A DNA stretch of 64,000 nt, taken from assembly GCA_030848925.1 (NCBI GenBank), contig JANFFA010000001.1, forward strand, positions 1,426,001-1,490,000, written 5' to 3'. The translations under genes and the position numbers were made by a program. Positions 36,046 through 44,856 of the stretch are shown here, piece after piece (the stretch's first letter is position 1; each line of letters opens with the position of its first letter). A model generated the notes under the pieces. That model had not been told where the DNA came from, ran no database searches, and saw only the letters and a list, made by a program, of their open reading frames with translations. The DNA comes from Rhodalgimonas zhirmunskyi (GTDB lineage Bacteria; Pseudomonadota; Alphaproteobacteria; Rhodobacterales; Rhodobacteraceae).

Positions 36046-36665
36046 GCGAGCGGATCACCGATGACGCAACCGACCTTCCGCCGCCCGCCCCGGCCAAAGC
36101 CGCGCCCCCTGCGCCGCCCGGTTGGGAAGGCATCCTCGACCCCGGCGAGCGCATCCTCTGGCAGGGCAAACCGGTGAGAGGCATCGACGGCGATGATTTC
36201 AACCCGATGCGCAGCGCCATGGGCGTGCTCATGACTGGCTTTGCGATCTTCTGGCTGACCAAGCTCAACACCATGCCCGACATGAAGGACGGCGCGCCGA
36301 TCAAGGCCTTCATGTCGCTCTTTGGCCTGTTCTTCGTCGCCATGGGCATCAACACGGCGGGCGGCTACATGATCGGCAACGCCCTGAAACGCGCCCGCAC
36401 CCATTACACCCTGACCGACCGGCGCGCCTTCATCGCCAGTTCGACGCTGTGGGGAAAGAAATCGTTGAAATCCTACGCGATCGGGCCGAAAACGCCGCTT
36501 GAATACGACGGCGCAGAGCCGGGCACGATCCTGTTCGCGCGCGAGACACGCCAAAGCAGCAAGGGACGGCACTATACCGTCACCGCCGGATTTCGCCGGA
36601 TCGCCGACAGCCGCGCGGTCTATCGCAAGATACGCGACGTCCAGACCGGAGAGATGACCAGATGA
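36042..36665 (+). CDS. Membrane protein with bacterial PH-like signature (3 of 3)
   Basis: 207 residues from a TTG at 36042 that overlaps the previous stop (ttgA), with GGGGGG upstream; no ATG is available in frame at this place. A Pro/Ala-rich leader is followed by LDPGERILWQGKPV (opening PH-like strand), two membrane segments (about 60-115) and HYTLTDRRAFIASSTLWGKKSLKSYAI. The LTDRRAFI strand matches the same signature as the two upstream proteins. Overlaps pyrC by four bases. Confidence 0.72.
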   Translation: MSERITDDATDLPPPAPAKAAPPAPPGWEGILDPGERILWQGKPVRGIDGDDFNPMRSAMGVLMTGFAIFWLTKLNTMPDMKDGAPIKAFMSLFGLFFVAMGINTAGGYMIGNALKRARTHYTLTDRRAFIASSTLWGKKSLKSYAIGPKTPLEYDGAEPGTILFARETRQSSKGRHYTVTAGFRRIADSRAVYRKIRDVQTGEMTR

Positions 36666-37939
36666 CCACGCTTTTCACCAACGCCCGCCTGATCGACCCC
36701 GAGGGCGACAGGGATGCGCCCGGCTGGCTCTTGCTCAAGGACGGCGTGATCGCAGATGTGGGCTTTGATGCCGCGCCCGACGCCCCTGACGGGGCCGCGC
36801 TGGTGGACTGCGCCGGAAAATGCCTTGCCCCCGGGATCGTCGATATCGGGGTGAAGGTCTGTGAACCCGGCGAGCGGCACAAGGAAAGCTATCGCTCGGC
36901 CGGGCTGGCCGCCGCCGCCGGGGGCGTCACCACGATGGTGACGCGCCCCGATACCCTGCCCGCGATCGACACGCCCGAGGTGCTGGAATTCGTGCGCCGC
37001 CGCGCCAACGAGGTGGCCCCGGTCAACGTCCTGCCGATGGCGGCGCTGACCAAGGGGCGCGCGGGCCGCGAGATGACCGAGCTTGGCTTCCTGATGGATG
37101 CGGGCGCGGTGGCCTTCACCGATTGCGACCGGGTGATTGCCGACACCAAGGTGTTCAGCCGCGCTCTGACCTATGCCAAGGCGCTGGGCGCGCTGACCAT
37201 CGCGCATGTGCAGGAACCGGGCCTCTCTGCCGGGGCCGCCGCCACATCGGGCAAATTCGCCACCCTGCGCGGGTTGTCCTCGGTCACGCCAATGGCCGAA
37301 CGGATGGGGCTGGATCGTGACATCGCGCTTCTGGAAATGACCGGCGCGGCCTATCACGCGGATCAGATCACCACTGCGCGCGCCCTGCCCGCGCTAGAGC
37401 GCGCCAAGGCAAACGGGATCAACATCACCGCTGGCACCTCGATCCACCACCTTACGCTCAACACGCTGGACGTGGCCGATTACCGCACCTTCTTCAAGGT
37501 AAAGCCGCCGCTGCGCGATGAAGAAGACCGCATGGCCACGGTCGAGGCGATCGGCACCGGACTGATCGACATCATCAGTTCGATGCACACGCCACAGGAC
37601 GAGGAATCAAAGCGCCTGCCATTCGAAGAAGCGGCCAGCGGCGCGGTCGCCCTGCAAACCCTGCTTCCCGCCGCACTGCGGCTTTATCACGCCGACAACC
37701 TGTCGCTGCCACAGCTGTTTCGCGCGCTGTCGATGAACCCGGCGAAACGGCTTGGCCTTGCCTCGGGGCGGCTGGCCAAGGGGGCACCGGCCGATCTGGT
37801 GCTGTTCGATGCCCATGCGCCGCTGATCCTTGACCGGTTCGCGCTGCTATCGAAATCCAAGAACACCCCGTTTGACGGGGCGCGCATGCAGGGTAAGGTT
37901 CTGGCGACCTACGTAGCGGGTGAAAGGGTGTTCGGCTGA
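36662..37939 (+). CDS. Dihydroorotase-like protein lacking metal ligands (PyrC')
   Basis: 425 residues with an overall dihydroorotase fold (APGIVD..., AAAAGGVTTMVTRPDT, IHHLTLNTLD, VKPPLRDEEDR, MNPAKRLGL). The zinc HxH of active enzymes is G63-V-K65 in GIVDIGVKVCEPG, and the catalytic Asp of the TDHAPH motif is Met308 in SSMHTPQ. It is therefore probably catalytically dead, like the PyrC' proteins that scaffold PyrB in Pseudomonas. A functional dihydroorotase would have to be elsewhere in the genome. It overlaps plsY by one base. Confidence 0.88.
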   Translation: MTTLFTNARLIDPEGDRDAPGWLLLKDGVIADVGFDAAPDAPDGAALVDCAGKCLAPGIVDIGVKVCEPGERHKESYRSAGLAAAAGGVTTMVTRPDTLPAIDTPEVLEFVRRRANEVAPVNVLPMAALTKGRAGREMTELGFLMDAGAVAFTDCDRVIADTKVFSRALTYAKALGALTIAHVQEPGLSAGAAATSGKFATLRGLSSVTPMAERMGLDRDIALLEMTGAAYHADQITTARALPALERAKANGINITAGTSIHHLTLNTLDVADYRTFFKVKPPLRDEEDRMATVEAIGTGLIDIISSMHTPQDEESKRLPFEEAASGAVALQTLLPAALRLYHADNLSLPQLFRALSMNPAKRLGLASGRLAKGAPADLVLFDAHAPLILDRFALLSKSKNTPFDGARMQGKVLATYVAGERVFG

Positions 37940-38544
37940 TGCCTGAGATCATGGCGAATTACAGCACTTTGGCGCTTTGGGCGGTGCTGGGCTACGTGCT
38001 TGGCTCGATCCCGTTCGGGCTGGTGATCACGCGGCTGATGGGGCTGGGCGATCTGCGCACCATCGGGTCGGGCAACATCGGCGCGACCAACGTCTTGCGC
38101 ACCGGCAACAAGTTCGCCGCGCTGCTGACGTTGCTCTTGGACAGTGGCAAGGGCGCGATCGCGGTGCTGCTGGGCCGGATGATCGTGGGCGAGGACGCGG
38201 CCCAGATCGCCGGGCTGTTCGCCTTTGTCGGCCATTGCTGGCCCGTCTGGCTGAATTTTCGCGGCGGCAAGGGCGTGGCGACCTTCCTTGGCACGGTGTT
38301 GGCGCTGGCGTGGCCGGTGGGCATTGCGGCCTGTCTGACGTGGCTGTCCGTGGCGCTGCTCAGCCGGATTTCCTCGCTCTCGGCCTTGGTGGCGGCGGCG
38401 TCGGCCCCGCTTTGGGCCATCGCGCTGGGCCGGGAAGAGGCGACTGTGCTGTGCCTGTTGCTGGCGCTGGTCATCATCCAGCGTCACCGCGCCAACATCA
38501 CCCGCATCCGCGCCGGAACCGAACCCAAGATTGGCAAGAAGTAG
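37939..38544 (+). CDS. plsY: Glycerol-3-phosphate acyltransferase (acyl-phosphate dependent)
   Basis: 201-residue inner-membrane protein with the three PlsY motifs: GSIPFGLVITR, the Gly-rich TIGSGNIGATNVLRTGN, and LNFRGGKGVATFLG. It transfers an acyl chain from acyl-phosphate to glycerol-3-phosphate, starting phospholipid synthesis. Last gene of the pyrB operon (tgATG overlap). It links the membrane-protein genes in this operon to lipid synthesis by position only. Confidence 0.95.
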   Translation: MPEIMANYSTLALWAVLGYVLGSIPFGLVITRLMGLGDLRTIGSGNIGATNVLRTGNKFAALLTLLLDSGKGAIAVLLGRMIVGEDAAQIAGLFAFVGHCWPVWLNFRGGKGVATFLGTVLALAWPVGIAACLTWLSVALLSRISSLSALVAAASAPLWAIALGREEATVLCLLLALVIIQRHRANITRIRAGTEPKIGKK

Positions 38545-38729
38545 GCCCTTCGCGCCGCGTCTTGCCTTCGGTATCGCGCCCCTAGCAAATCCTGACTCGA
38601 CCGGCCGCTGCCCCGGTTAACCTTTTGCGCCGATTTCCGGGTTGGTTTTCACCGCCATACGGAAAGCAGCCAGAATGCAGACGGTTTGCAGACCGGCAAT
38701 TCTCGCCCAAACAGCCGTTAGGAAAGGTT

Positions 38730-38757
38730 AACGCGGCCCCCTGAAAAGGACCGCGTT
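38730..38757. terminator. Hairpin between convergent plsY and gshA
   Basis: Arms AACGCGG (38730-38736) and CCGCGTT (38751-38757) with a 14-base loop. On the plus strand it runs into TTCCCC, on the minus strand into AACCTTTCC. Position between convergent genes suggests a shared terminator. Confidence 0.5.
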
Positions 38758-38782
38758 TTCCCCGTTCCATCGGTCTTTCGGA

Positions 38783-40165
38783 TCAATAGGCCCAAGCGTC
38801 GTAGATGTGGCTCAGGTCGTGATCCCAGTCCTTCTCGTAATGCTCAAGAAGTTCGTCGGCGGGCACCTTGCCATCGGTCACGCTGTCTTCGAGCGCGTGC
38901 AGGAAATGCCGCTCGTCGGGAATCATGCCGCCTGCGCCGGGGCGGTTGCGCGCGCGCAGACCCTCACGCGAAATCGCCAGAACCTCACGCGCGAGGTCGC
39001 GCATGTCGATCAGGCCGGTGTTGCCCTCGACCCGCGCTTGCAGCGCCTGATCGCCCGCCGCAACGCGCAGCGCCTCGCGGGTCGGGGCATCCCAATGCTT
39101 GACCAGATCCCACGCCGCATCCAGCGCGCCTTGATCGTAGGTCAGCCCGACCCAGAAGGCGGGCAGCGCGCAAAGCCTGCGCCACGGGCCACCATCGGCG
39201 CCGCGCATCTCGATGAACTGTTTCACACGCGCTTCGGGGAACAACGTGGTCAGGTGGTCGGCCCAATCCGAAAGGGTGGGCGTCTCACCGGGCAGCGCGG
39301 GCAGCTTCCCGTCAAGGAAATCGCGGAAGGACTGGCCCAGCGCATCGATGTACTTGCCGTCGCGGTAGACAAAATACATTGGCACATCAAGGGCATACTG
39401 GACCCATCGTTCAAACCCGAATCCCTCTTCGAAGACGAAGGGCACCATGCCGGTGCGGTCGTTATCAAGGTGCCGCCACACCCACGAGCGATAGGATTTC
39501 ATGCCGTTGGGCTTGCCCTCGAAGAAGGGCGAATTGGCGAACAGCGCGGTGGCGACGGGTTGCAGCGCGATGGCGACGCGCATCTTCTGCACCATGTCGG
39601 CCTCGCTCTCGAAGTCGAGGTTCACCTGCACGGTGCAGGTGCGGCGCATCATGGTGGTGCCCGCTTCGCCCACCTTCTGCATGTAGCCGTCCATCAGCTT
39701 GTAACGCCCCTTGGGCATGAGCGGCATGTCGTCGTGTTTCCAGATCGGCGCGGCCCCAAGGCCAAGGAAGCCGACACCGACCTTGTCGGCGATGTCCTTC
39801 ACGTCGCGCAGGTGCTGGTTCACCTCGTCACAGGTCTGGTGGATGGTTTCCAACGGCGCGCCCGAAAGCTCAAGCTGCCCGCCGGGTTCAAGGCTGACAT
39901 TCGCGCCGCCCTTGGTGAGGCCGATCAGCTTGCCGTTTTCCTCAAGTGGCGCCCAGCCATGCAGATCGCGCAGCCCTTCCAGCACGGCCAGAACGCTGCG
40001 CTCTCCCTCGTAGGGGATGGGCTTCTGGGTGTCCTTGCAATAGCCGAATTTCTCGTGCTCGGTCCCGATCCGCCACCGTTCCTTCGGTTTACACCCGTCG
40101 GCCAGATATTGGGCAAGTTGCTCGTGCCGCTCGATCGGGCCGCCGCCGGACTGGGGAATGGACAT
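38783..40165 (-). CDS. gshA: Glutamate-cysteine ligase
   Basis: 460 residues of the plant/alphaproteobacterial type (GshA group 3). Visible: ERWRIGTEHEKFGY (ATP/metal glutamates), GANVSLEPGGQLELSGAP, MMRRTCTVQVNLDF, LFANSPFFEGKPNG, KQFIEMRGADGGPWRRLCALPAFWVGL. Makes gamma-glutamylcysteine, the first step of glutathione synthesis. Monocistronic with its own downstream hairpin. In the plant homologue two disulfides regulate activity; the equivalent cysteines cannot be assigned by eye. Confidence 0.95.
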   Translation of the reverse strand: MSIPQSGGGPIERHEQLAQYLADGCKPKERWRIGTEHEKFGYCKDTQKPIPYEGERSVLAVLEGLRDLHGWAPLEENGKLIGLTKGGANVSLEPGGQLELSGAPLETIHQTCDEVNQHLRDVKDIADKVGVGFLGLGAAPIWKHDDMPLMPKGRYKLMDGYMQKVGEAGTTMMRRTCTVQVNLDFESEADMVQKMRVAIALQPVATALFANSPFFEGKPNGMKSYRSWVWRHLDNDRTGMVPFVFEEGFGFERWVQYALDVPMYFVYRDGKYIDALGQSFRDFLDGKLPALPGETPTLSDWADHLTTLFPEARVKQFIEMRGADGGPWRRLCALPAFWVGLTYDQGALDAAWDLVKHWDAPTREALRVAAGDQALQARVEGNTGLIDMRDLAREVLAISREGLRARNRPGAGGMIPDERHFLHALEDSVTDGKVPADELLEHYEKDWDHDLSHIYDAWAY

Positions 40166-40267
40166 CGCTTAGGCCTTTCGGAAGTGTTCTCTTGGGTTCG
40201 GGGGACAGAAGTGCGCGGAATGGCGCGGGGTGTCAATGCGGGGTCAGTGCGGGGATCCGTTCAGGCG

Positions 40268-40825
40268 TCAGTGCAGGCGCCGCGGGATTTGCGCACTCTG
40301 CGTTAAGGAAGTTGCCGCCCGCTGCGCCCTGCCAAGCCGCCAGATCAGGAAGGTGGCCGTCGCACCGGATCGGGACGCCTCAGCCACCCGCGCATAGTCG
40401 GCACCGGGAAAATGCGCCAGCGCGTCGATCAGGCGCTCGGCCCCTTCGGCACTTGCCGGAATTTGCGCGGTGCGGCCTTGTTCGTCAGTGAAACACCACG
40501 TCGGGACACGGCCGCTTTCAATCTCGATCCGGATAACAGAAGGCAGCGGCACGGTCACGCCACCCTGCCCCGGCAGGAAGCAGGTAAGCTGCGCCTCGTC
40601 GAGTTCGATCAAGCCCACGCCGCCGCTTTTCAACCGGATCCGCGCACGCTGAAGACCAGCAATCAGGAAGGCCAAGCCCAGCGCCGCGATCGGCCAGCCA
40701 AGCCAGTTCAAAACACCGTGAGCGGTGAGGATCAGCCACAGGCCCAGACCCGCGACGAGCGCGCCGAGCGCCACTTCGCGCCAGCGCCAGAGCGCGGTGC
40801 GGGCTTCGGGGCGGATGAAGCTCAT
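40268..40825 (-). CDS. Hypothetical membrane protein
   Basis: 185 residues. The start at 40825 overlaps the rsmE stop (ATGA). Two membrane segments (about 19-60) then a soluble domain with alternating strands (ARIRLKSGGVGLIELDEAQL, VTVPLPSVIRIEIE, TWCFTDEQGRTAQI) resembling a PH-like fold, and helix LIDALAHFPGADY. Exact family not recognised. Downstream partner of rsmE in a two-gene operon. Confidence 0.65.
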   Translation of the reverse strand: MSFIRPEARTALWRWREVALGALVAGLGLWLILTAHGVLNWLGWPIAALGLAFLIAGLQRARIRLKSGGVGLIELDEAQLTCFLPGQGGVTVPLPSVIRIEIESGRVPTWCFTDEQGRTAQIPASAEGAERLIDALAHFPGADYARVAEASRSGATATFLIWRLGRAQRAATSLTQSAQIPRRLH

Positions 40826-41556
40826 CCCCAATCCCCCAATTGACGCTGCCAAAGGGTAAGCGCGGCGACGGCGGCGGTATCAGCGCGCAGGATGCGCGGA
40901 CCAAGCGCCACCGCGTGCGCCTGTTCCATCGCGGCAAGGCGTGTGCGCTCGGCCTCGGAAAAGCCGCCCTCGGGGCCAATGAGAATCGCCCAAGGACGAG
41001 GGTCGGTTTTGGCAAATGCGTCCGGCAGGGCAGAGGAGCCGCCGGCCAGCGCTTCGTCGCAAAACATCAACTGGCGGTCCTCCGGCCAATCCGAGAGCAA
41101 CCGGTCAAGGCGGGTGAGGTCGGCCACCTCGGGCACCCATGTGCCGCCGCATTGCTCGGCCGCCTCGACGGCGTGGGCTTGCAGGCGGTCCTGACGAATG
41201 CGTTCGGAATTGGTGTGATCGGTTTGCACGGGCAAGATACGGGCGGCGCCCATTTCGGCGGCCTTCTCGACGATGAAATCGGTGCGCGTCTTCTTGATCG
41301 GGGCGAACAGCAGCCAGAGATCGGGCGGCAGGCGCAATGGTGCGCTTTGAACGGTGCAGGCCAGCGTTCCGCCGCGTTTTCCGGCCTCGGCCACCTCGGC
41401 TTGCCATTCGCCGTCGCGTCCGTTGAAGAGGGCCACGCCATCGCCCATTCCCAGCCGCATCACCCCGAAAAGGTAATGCGCCTGTTCCCGCGACAAAGGA
41501 ACGGTTTGCCCTTCGCCCAGCGGGTGATCTACATAAAGCCTGACTTTTGCATTCAT
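40822..41556 (-). CDS. rsmE: 16S rRNA m3U1498 methyltransferase
   Basis: 244 residues: N-terminal PUA-like domain (VRLYVDHPL, HYLFGVMRLGMGD) and a C-terminal SPOUT methyltransferase domain with the knot motifs AILIGPEGGFSEAE and VALGPRILRADTAAVAAL. Methylates U1498 in the decoding site of 16S rRNA. Start at the ATG at 41556 leaves only 12 bases to the divergent ubiA start. Confidence 0.93.
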   Translation of the reverse strand: MNAKVRLYVDHPLGEGQTVPLSREQAHYLFGVMRLGMGDGVALFNGRDGEWQAEVAEAGKRGGTLACTVQSAPLRLPPDLWLLFAPIKKTRTDFIVEKAAEMGAARILPVQTDHTNSERIRQDRLQAHAVEAAEQCGGTWVPEVADLTRLDRLLSDWPEDRQLMFCDEALAGGSSALPDAFAKTDPRPWAILIGPEGGFSEAERTRLAAMEQAHAVALGPRILRADTAAVAALTLWQRQLGDWG

Positions 41557-41568
41557 GGACGTGATCCT

Positions 41569-42543
41569 ATGACCCAACCGGACAAGACACCAGAACCAGA
41601 AGGCCAGGTTTCCGACGCGGTCAAGGGCAATTGGGTCGATAATTACGCACCCGAGGGACTTCGCCCCTATCTGCGGCTGTCGCGAGCGGACCGGCCCATT
41701 GGCACGTGGTTGCTGCTTTTGCCGTGCTGGTGGGGATTGGCGTTGGCGATCCTGCATGACGGGCAAGCAAGATGGATGGACCTGTGGATTTTCGTGGGCT
41801 GCGGCGCCGGGGCGTGGCTGATGCGCGGGGCGGGCTGCACTTGGAACGACATCACCGACCGCGACATCGATGCCGCCGTGGAGCGCACCCGCTCGCGCCC
41901 GATTCCGTCAGGTCAGGTGCTGCCGACGCAGGCGGCTGCGTGGATGATCGCGCAGTCGATGGTGGCTTTCGCCATCCTGCTCACCTTCAACTGGAATGCC
42001 ATCGCACTTGGCGTGCTGTCGCTTTTGCCCGTGGCGATCTATCCCTTTGCCAAACGGTTCACGTGGTGGCCGCAGGTGTTTCTTGGCCTTGCGTTCAACT
42101 GGGGCGCGCTGCTGGCATGGGTGGCACATACCGGCAGCCTGTCGGTGGCGCCGGTGATCCTTTATCTTGCCGGGATCGCGTGGACGCTGTTCTATGACAC
42201 GATCTATGCCCATCAGGACAAGGAAGACGACGCGCTGATCGGGGTGAAATCGACCGCGCGGCTGTTCGGCAACCAGACGGCCGCATGGCTGCGCTGGTTT
42301 CTCGTGGCGGCGGTTTCGCTTCTGGCGTTGGCCACCATCGCGGCGATTCTGGGCGGGGTCGATGACAACCCGTTGAAAATGCTGGTCGCATTGCTGGCGC
42401 CTATGGCGATGGGCTGGCACATGCTGTGGCAACTCAAGACGCTGAACATCGACGATCCGGCACGCTGTCTTGTCCTGTTTCGGGCCAACCGCGACACAGG
42501 TCTGATCCCCTTGCTGTTTTTCGCCGTTGCCATGTTCCTTTGA
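41569..42543 (+). CDS. ubiA: 4-hydroxybenzoate polyprenyltransferase
   Basis: 324-residue membrane prenyltransferase with the two Asp-rich motifs: TWNDITDRDIDAAVERTRSRP (first) and YDTIYAHQDKEDDA (second), in about eight membrane helices. Attaches the polyprenyl chain in ubiquinone synthesis. Start at the ATG at 41569, 12 bases from the divergent rsmE start; a GGA lies upstream. Confidence 0.95.
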   Translation: MTQPDKTPEPEGQVSDAVKGNWVDNYAPEGLRPYLRLSRADRPIGTWLLLLPCWWGLALAILHDGQARWMDLWIFVGCGAGAWLMRGAGCTWNDITDRDIDAAVERTRSRPIPSGQVLPTQAAAWMIAQSMVAFAILLTFNWNAIALGVLSLLPVAIYPFAKRFTWWPQVFLGLAFNWGALLAWVAHTGSLSVAPVILYLAGIAWTLFYDTIYAHQDKEDDALIGVKSTARLFGNQTAAWLRWFLVAAVSLLALATIAAILGGVDDNPLKMLVALLAPMAMGWHMLWQLKTLNIDDPARCLVLFRANRDTGLIPLLFFAVAMFL

Positions 42544-42603
42544 TTGCAACCGTCGCGTTCCCGTCATATGGAACAGCGGACCACATGGTAGCCTTGTAAA
42601 CAT

Positions 42604-44514
42604 ATGCGCCTTTCTTCGATCTTCATCATCGCCACCACCTTCCTTGCGGCGGGTATCATCAGTCTTGTGACGGCCTCTTTTGCCGTGACGATGATCGAGG
42701 AAAACTCGGAATATGGCGTGCGACAGGCGCTGGACGAAAAGGGCCTGACCTGGGCCGAGGTCCATTCCAACGGGCTTCAGGTTTACCTGACCGGCACCGC
42801 ACCGTCCGAGGCAAACCGGTTCCTTGCGGTTTCGACCGCGGGCAGCGTTGTCGATGCGGCGCGGGTGATCGACAAGATGGAGCTGGCGCAATCACAGCGG
42901 CTGACACCGCCGCACTTTTCGCTTGAGATCCTGCGCAACGACAGCGGCATTTCGATGATGGGGCTTATTCCGGCGGGCACGGATCGCGACGCCCTGATCA
43001 GCGATCTGGCCGATATCGTGGGCGAAGACGATGTCAGCGACCTTCTGGACGTGGCCGACTATCCGGTACCGGATGGTTGGGAAGACGCGGTGCGCTATGG
43101 CATCGAGGCACTCGACCGGTTGCCGCGCTCGAAAATCTCGATCGACGCGGAGCGCGTGCGGGTGATCGCCATGGCCGACAGCGAAGATGCGCAACGCAAG
43201 CTGGAAGCCGCGCTGACCCGCGCAGCCCCCGCTGGATTGCGCCTTGGACTGGAAATTTCCGCGCCGCGCCCGGTGATCACGCCGTTTTCACTGCGCTTTC
43301 TGATTGATGAGGATGGCGTGCGGTTCGACAGCTGCTCGGCCGATACCGAAGAGGCACGCGACCGCATCCTTCAGGCGGCCTTGCGCGCCGGACTGACCGG
43401 CAAGGCCAGCTGCACCATCGGTCTGGGCGTGCCTTCGCCCAACTGGGCCAAGGCGGCGGAAATGTCGATCAAGGCCCTAGGCAAGCTGGGCGGCGGTTCG
43501 GTGACCTTCGCGGATGCCGACATCACACTTGTCGCCGTTGAGGGCACTGCGCAGGGCACGTTCGATCAGGTTGTAGGCGAATTGGAAAACAGCCTTCCAG
43601 AGGTGTTCACCCTGCATGCCGTGTTGCCCAAGACCCCGGACGCCAACGCCGAAGGCCCGCCCGAGTTCGTGGCGACGATGTCGCCCGAAGGGCTGGTGCA
43701 GATGCGCGGCCGGATCAGTGATGAGTTGACCCGCGATGCGGCGATCAGCTTTGCCCAAGCGAAGTTCGGCTCGGACGTGGTGCATAATTCGGCCCGGATC
43801 GACGAGACACTGCCGCGCGACTGGCCGGTGCGGGTTTTGACCGGACTCGAGGCGTTGACGCAGCTTTCAAATGGCGCGGTCACGATCACGCCCGACAACG
43901 TCACGGTGACGGGCAACACAGGCAATCAAGATGCCAAGGCCGTGATTTCGCGGCTTCTGTCCGAGAAGCTGGGCGAGGCCGAGACATTTTCGATCAACGT
44001 GACCTATCAGGAAAAACTCGATCCCGTCGCCAGCCTGCCGACGCCGGAGGAGTGCATCTCGCGGATCAAGGAAATTCAGGGCCAGCGAAAGATTTCGTTC
44101 GAGCCGGGCAGTGATACGATCGACGGGGCCTCGCGCCAGACCGTCGACCAGATCGCCGAGGTGCTCAAGGCATGCGGGCCGATCAAACTGGAAATCGGCG
44201 GCCACACCGATAGCCAAGGCCGCGAGACGATGAACCAGCAGTTGTCGCAGGCCCGCGCGCAAGCGGTTCTTAACGGGCTGCGGGCGCGGCGTGTGCTGAC
44301 GTCGAGCTTTACGGCCAAGGGCTATGGCGAAGCCGAACCGATTGCCAACAACGGCACCGAAGACGGGCGCGAAGAAAACCGCCGCATTGAATTCAAGTTG
44401 ATCCGGCCCGAACCGATCAACGAGACGGAAACGACGCTTGAGGCCGTAGAACGCGACAGTGGCAGCGATGCCGCGGCCAGCGAAGACGAAGGAACACCCG
44501 ATGACAAGAACTGA
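42604..44514 (+). CDS. OmpA-family protein with BON-like repeats
   Basis: 636 residues. One N-terminal membrane segment (SIFIIATTFLAAGIISLVTA) not clearly cleaved, then several BON-like alternating repeats to about residue 480 (VHSNGLQVYLTGTAP, MSPEGLVQMRGRI, ITPDNVTVTGNTG), and a C-terminal OmpA domain (KISFEPGSDTIDG, IEIGGHTDSQG-type segment, AKGYGEAEPIANN, ENRRIEFKL) that binds peptidoglycan. An acidic tail follows. The BON-OmpA layout recalls mycobacterial ArfA. It overlaps the next gene by 14 bases, suggesting joint function. Confidence 0.85.
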   Translation: MRLSSIFIIATTFLAAGIISLVTASFAVTMIEENSEYGVRQALDEKGLTWAEVHSNGLQVYLTGTAPSEANRFLAVSTAGSVVDAARVIDKMELAQSQRLTPPHFSLEILRNDSGISMMGLIPAGTDRDALISDLADIVGEDDVSDLLDVADYPVPDGWEDAVRYGIEALDRLPRSKISIDAERVRVIAMADSEDAQRKLEAALTRAAPAGLRLGLEISAPRPVITPFSLRFLIDEDGVRFDSCSADTEEARDRILQAALRAGLTGKASCTIGLGVPSPNWAKAAEMSIKALGKLGGGSVTFADADITLVAVEGTAQGTFDQVVGELENSLPEVFTLHAVLPKTPDANAEGPPEFVATMSPEGLVQMRGRISDELTRDAAISFAQAKFGSDVVHNSARIDETLPRDWPVRVLTGLEALTQLSNGAVTITPDNVTVTGNTGNQDAKAVISRLLSEKLGEAETFSINVTYQEKLDPVASLPTPEECISRIKEIQGQRKISFEPGSDTIDGASRQTVDQIAEVLKACGPIKLEIGGHTDSQGRETMNQQLSQARAQAVLNGLRARRVLTSSFTAKGYGEAEPIANNGTEDGREENRRIEFKLIRPEPINETETTLEAVERDSGSDAAASEDEGTPDDKN

Positions 44515-44821
44515 GTTCATCATTGCCACCGCCATCATTCTCTTCGTTGCGTTCTGCGTTGGATGGTTCTCGAACTGGCTGATCCATCGCTTCACCCGCG
44601 TCGCCAAGACCGACATGGACGAGCTTGATCGGCTGGCGCAGGAATTGCACGAAGCCGAGGAAACCCGCGATCAGGCGATCACCTACCTGCAACAGCGCGA
44701 AGCCGAGTTGACCAACCAGCTGTCGCAGACCGAGGCCGAACTTTCGGCGGCGATGGAAGGCCTGCGCGACGCGCGCCATGAATGCGAAACACTGCGGGTG
44801 GAGCTGGAACAGCGCGGCTGA
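44501..44821 (+). CDS. Small membrane protein with coiled coil
   Basis: 106 residues: one membrane helix (EFIIATAIILFVAFCVGWFSNWL) followed by a heptad-rich helix (about 40-104, LDRLAQELHEAEETRDQA...LRVELEQRG). Start at 44501, inside the 3' end of the OmpA-BON gene. The general layout resembles small envelope scaffolds, but family is not recognised. Confidence 0.75.
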   Translation: MTRTEFIIATAIILFVAFCVGWFSNWLIHRFTRVAKTDMDELDRLAQELHEAEETRDQAITYLQQREAELTNQLSQTEAELSAAMEGLRDARHECETLRVELEQRG

Positions 44822-44856
44822 GGCCGGGTTCGGATCAGGGCGTTTTCAGGGGCGTA

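Noticed and set aside
38807-40306. 499-codon open frame antisense to gshA
   Set aside because: Same reasoning; gshA has full family motifs and the antisense translation has none.
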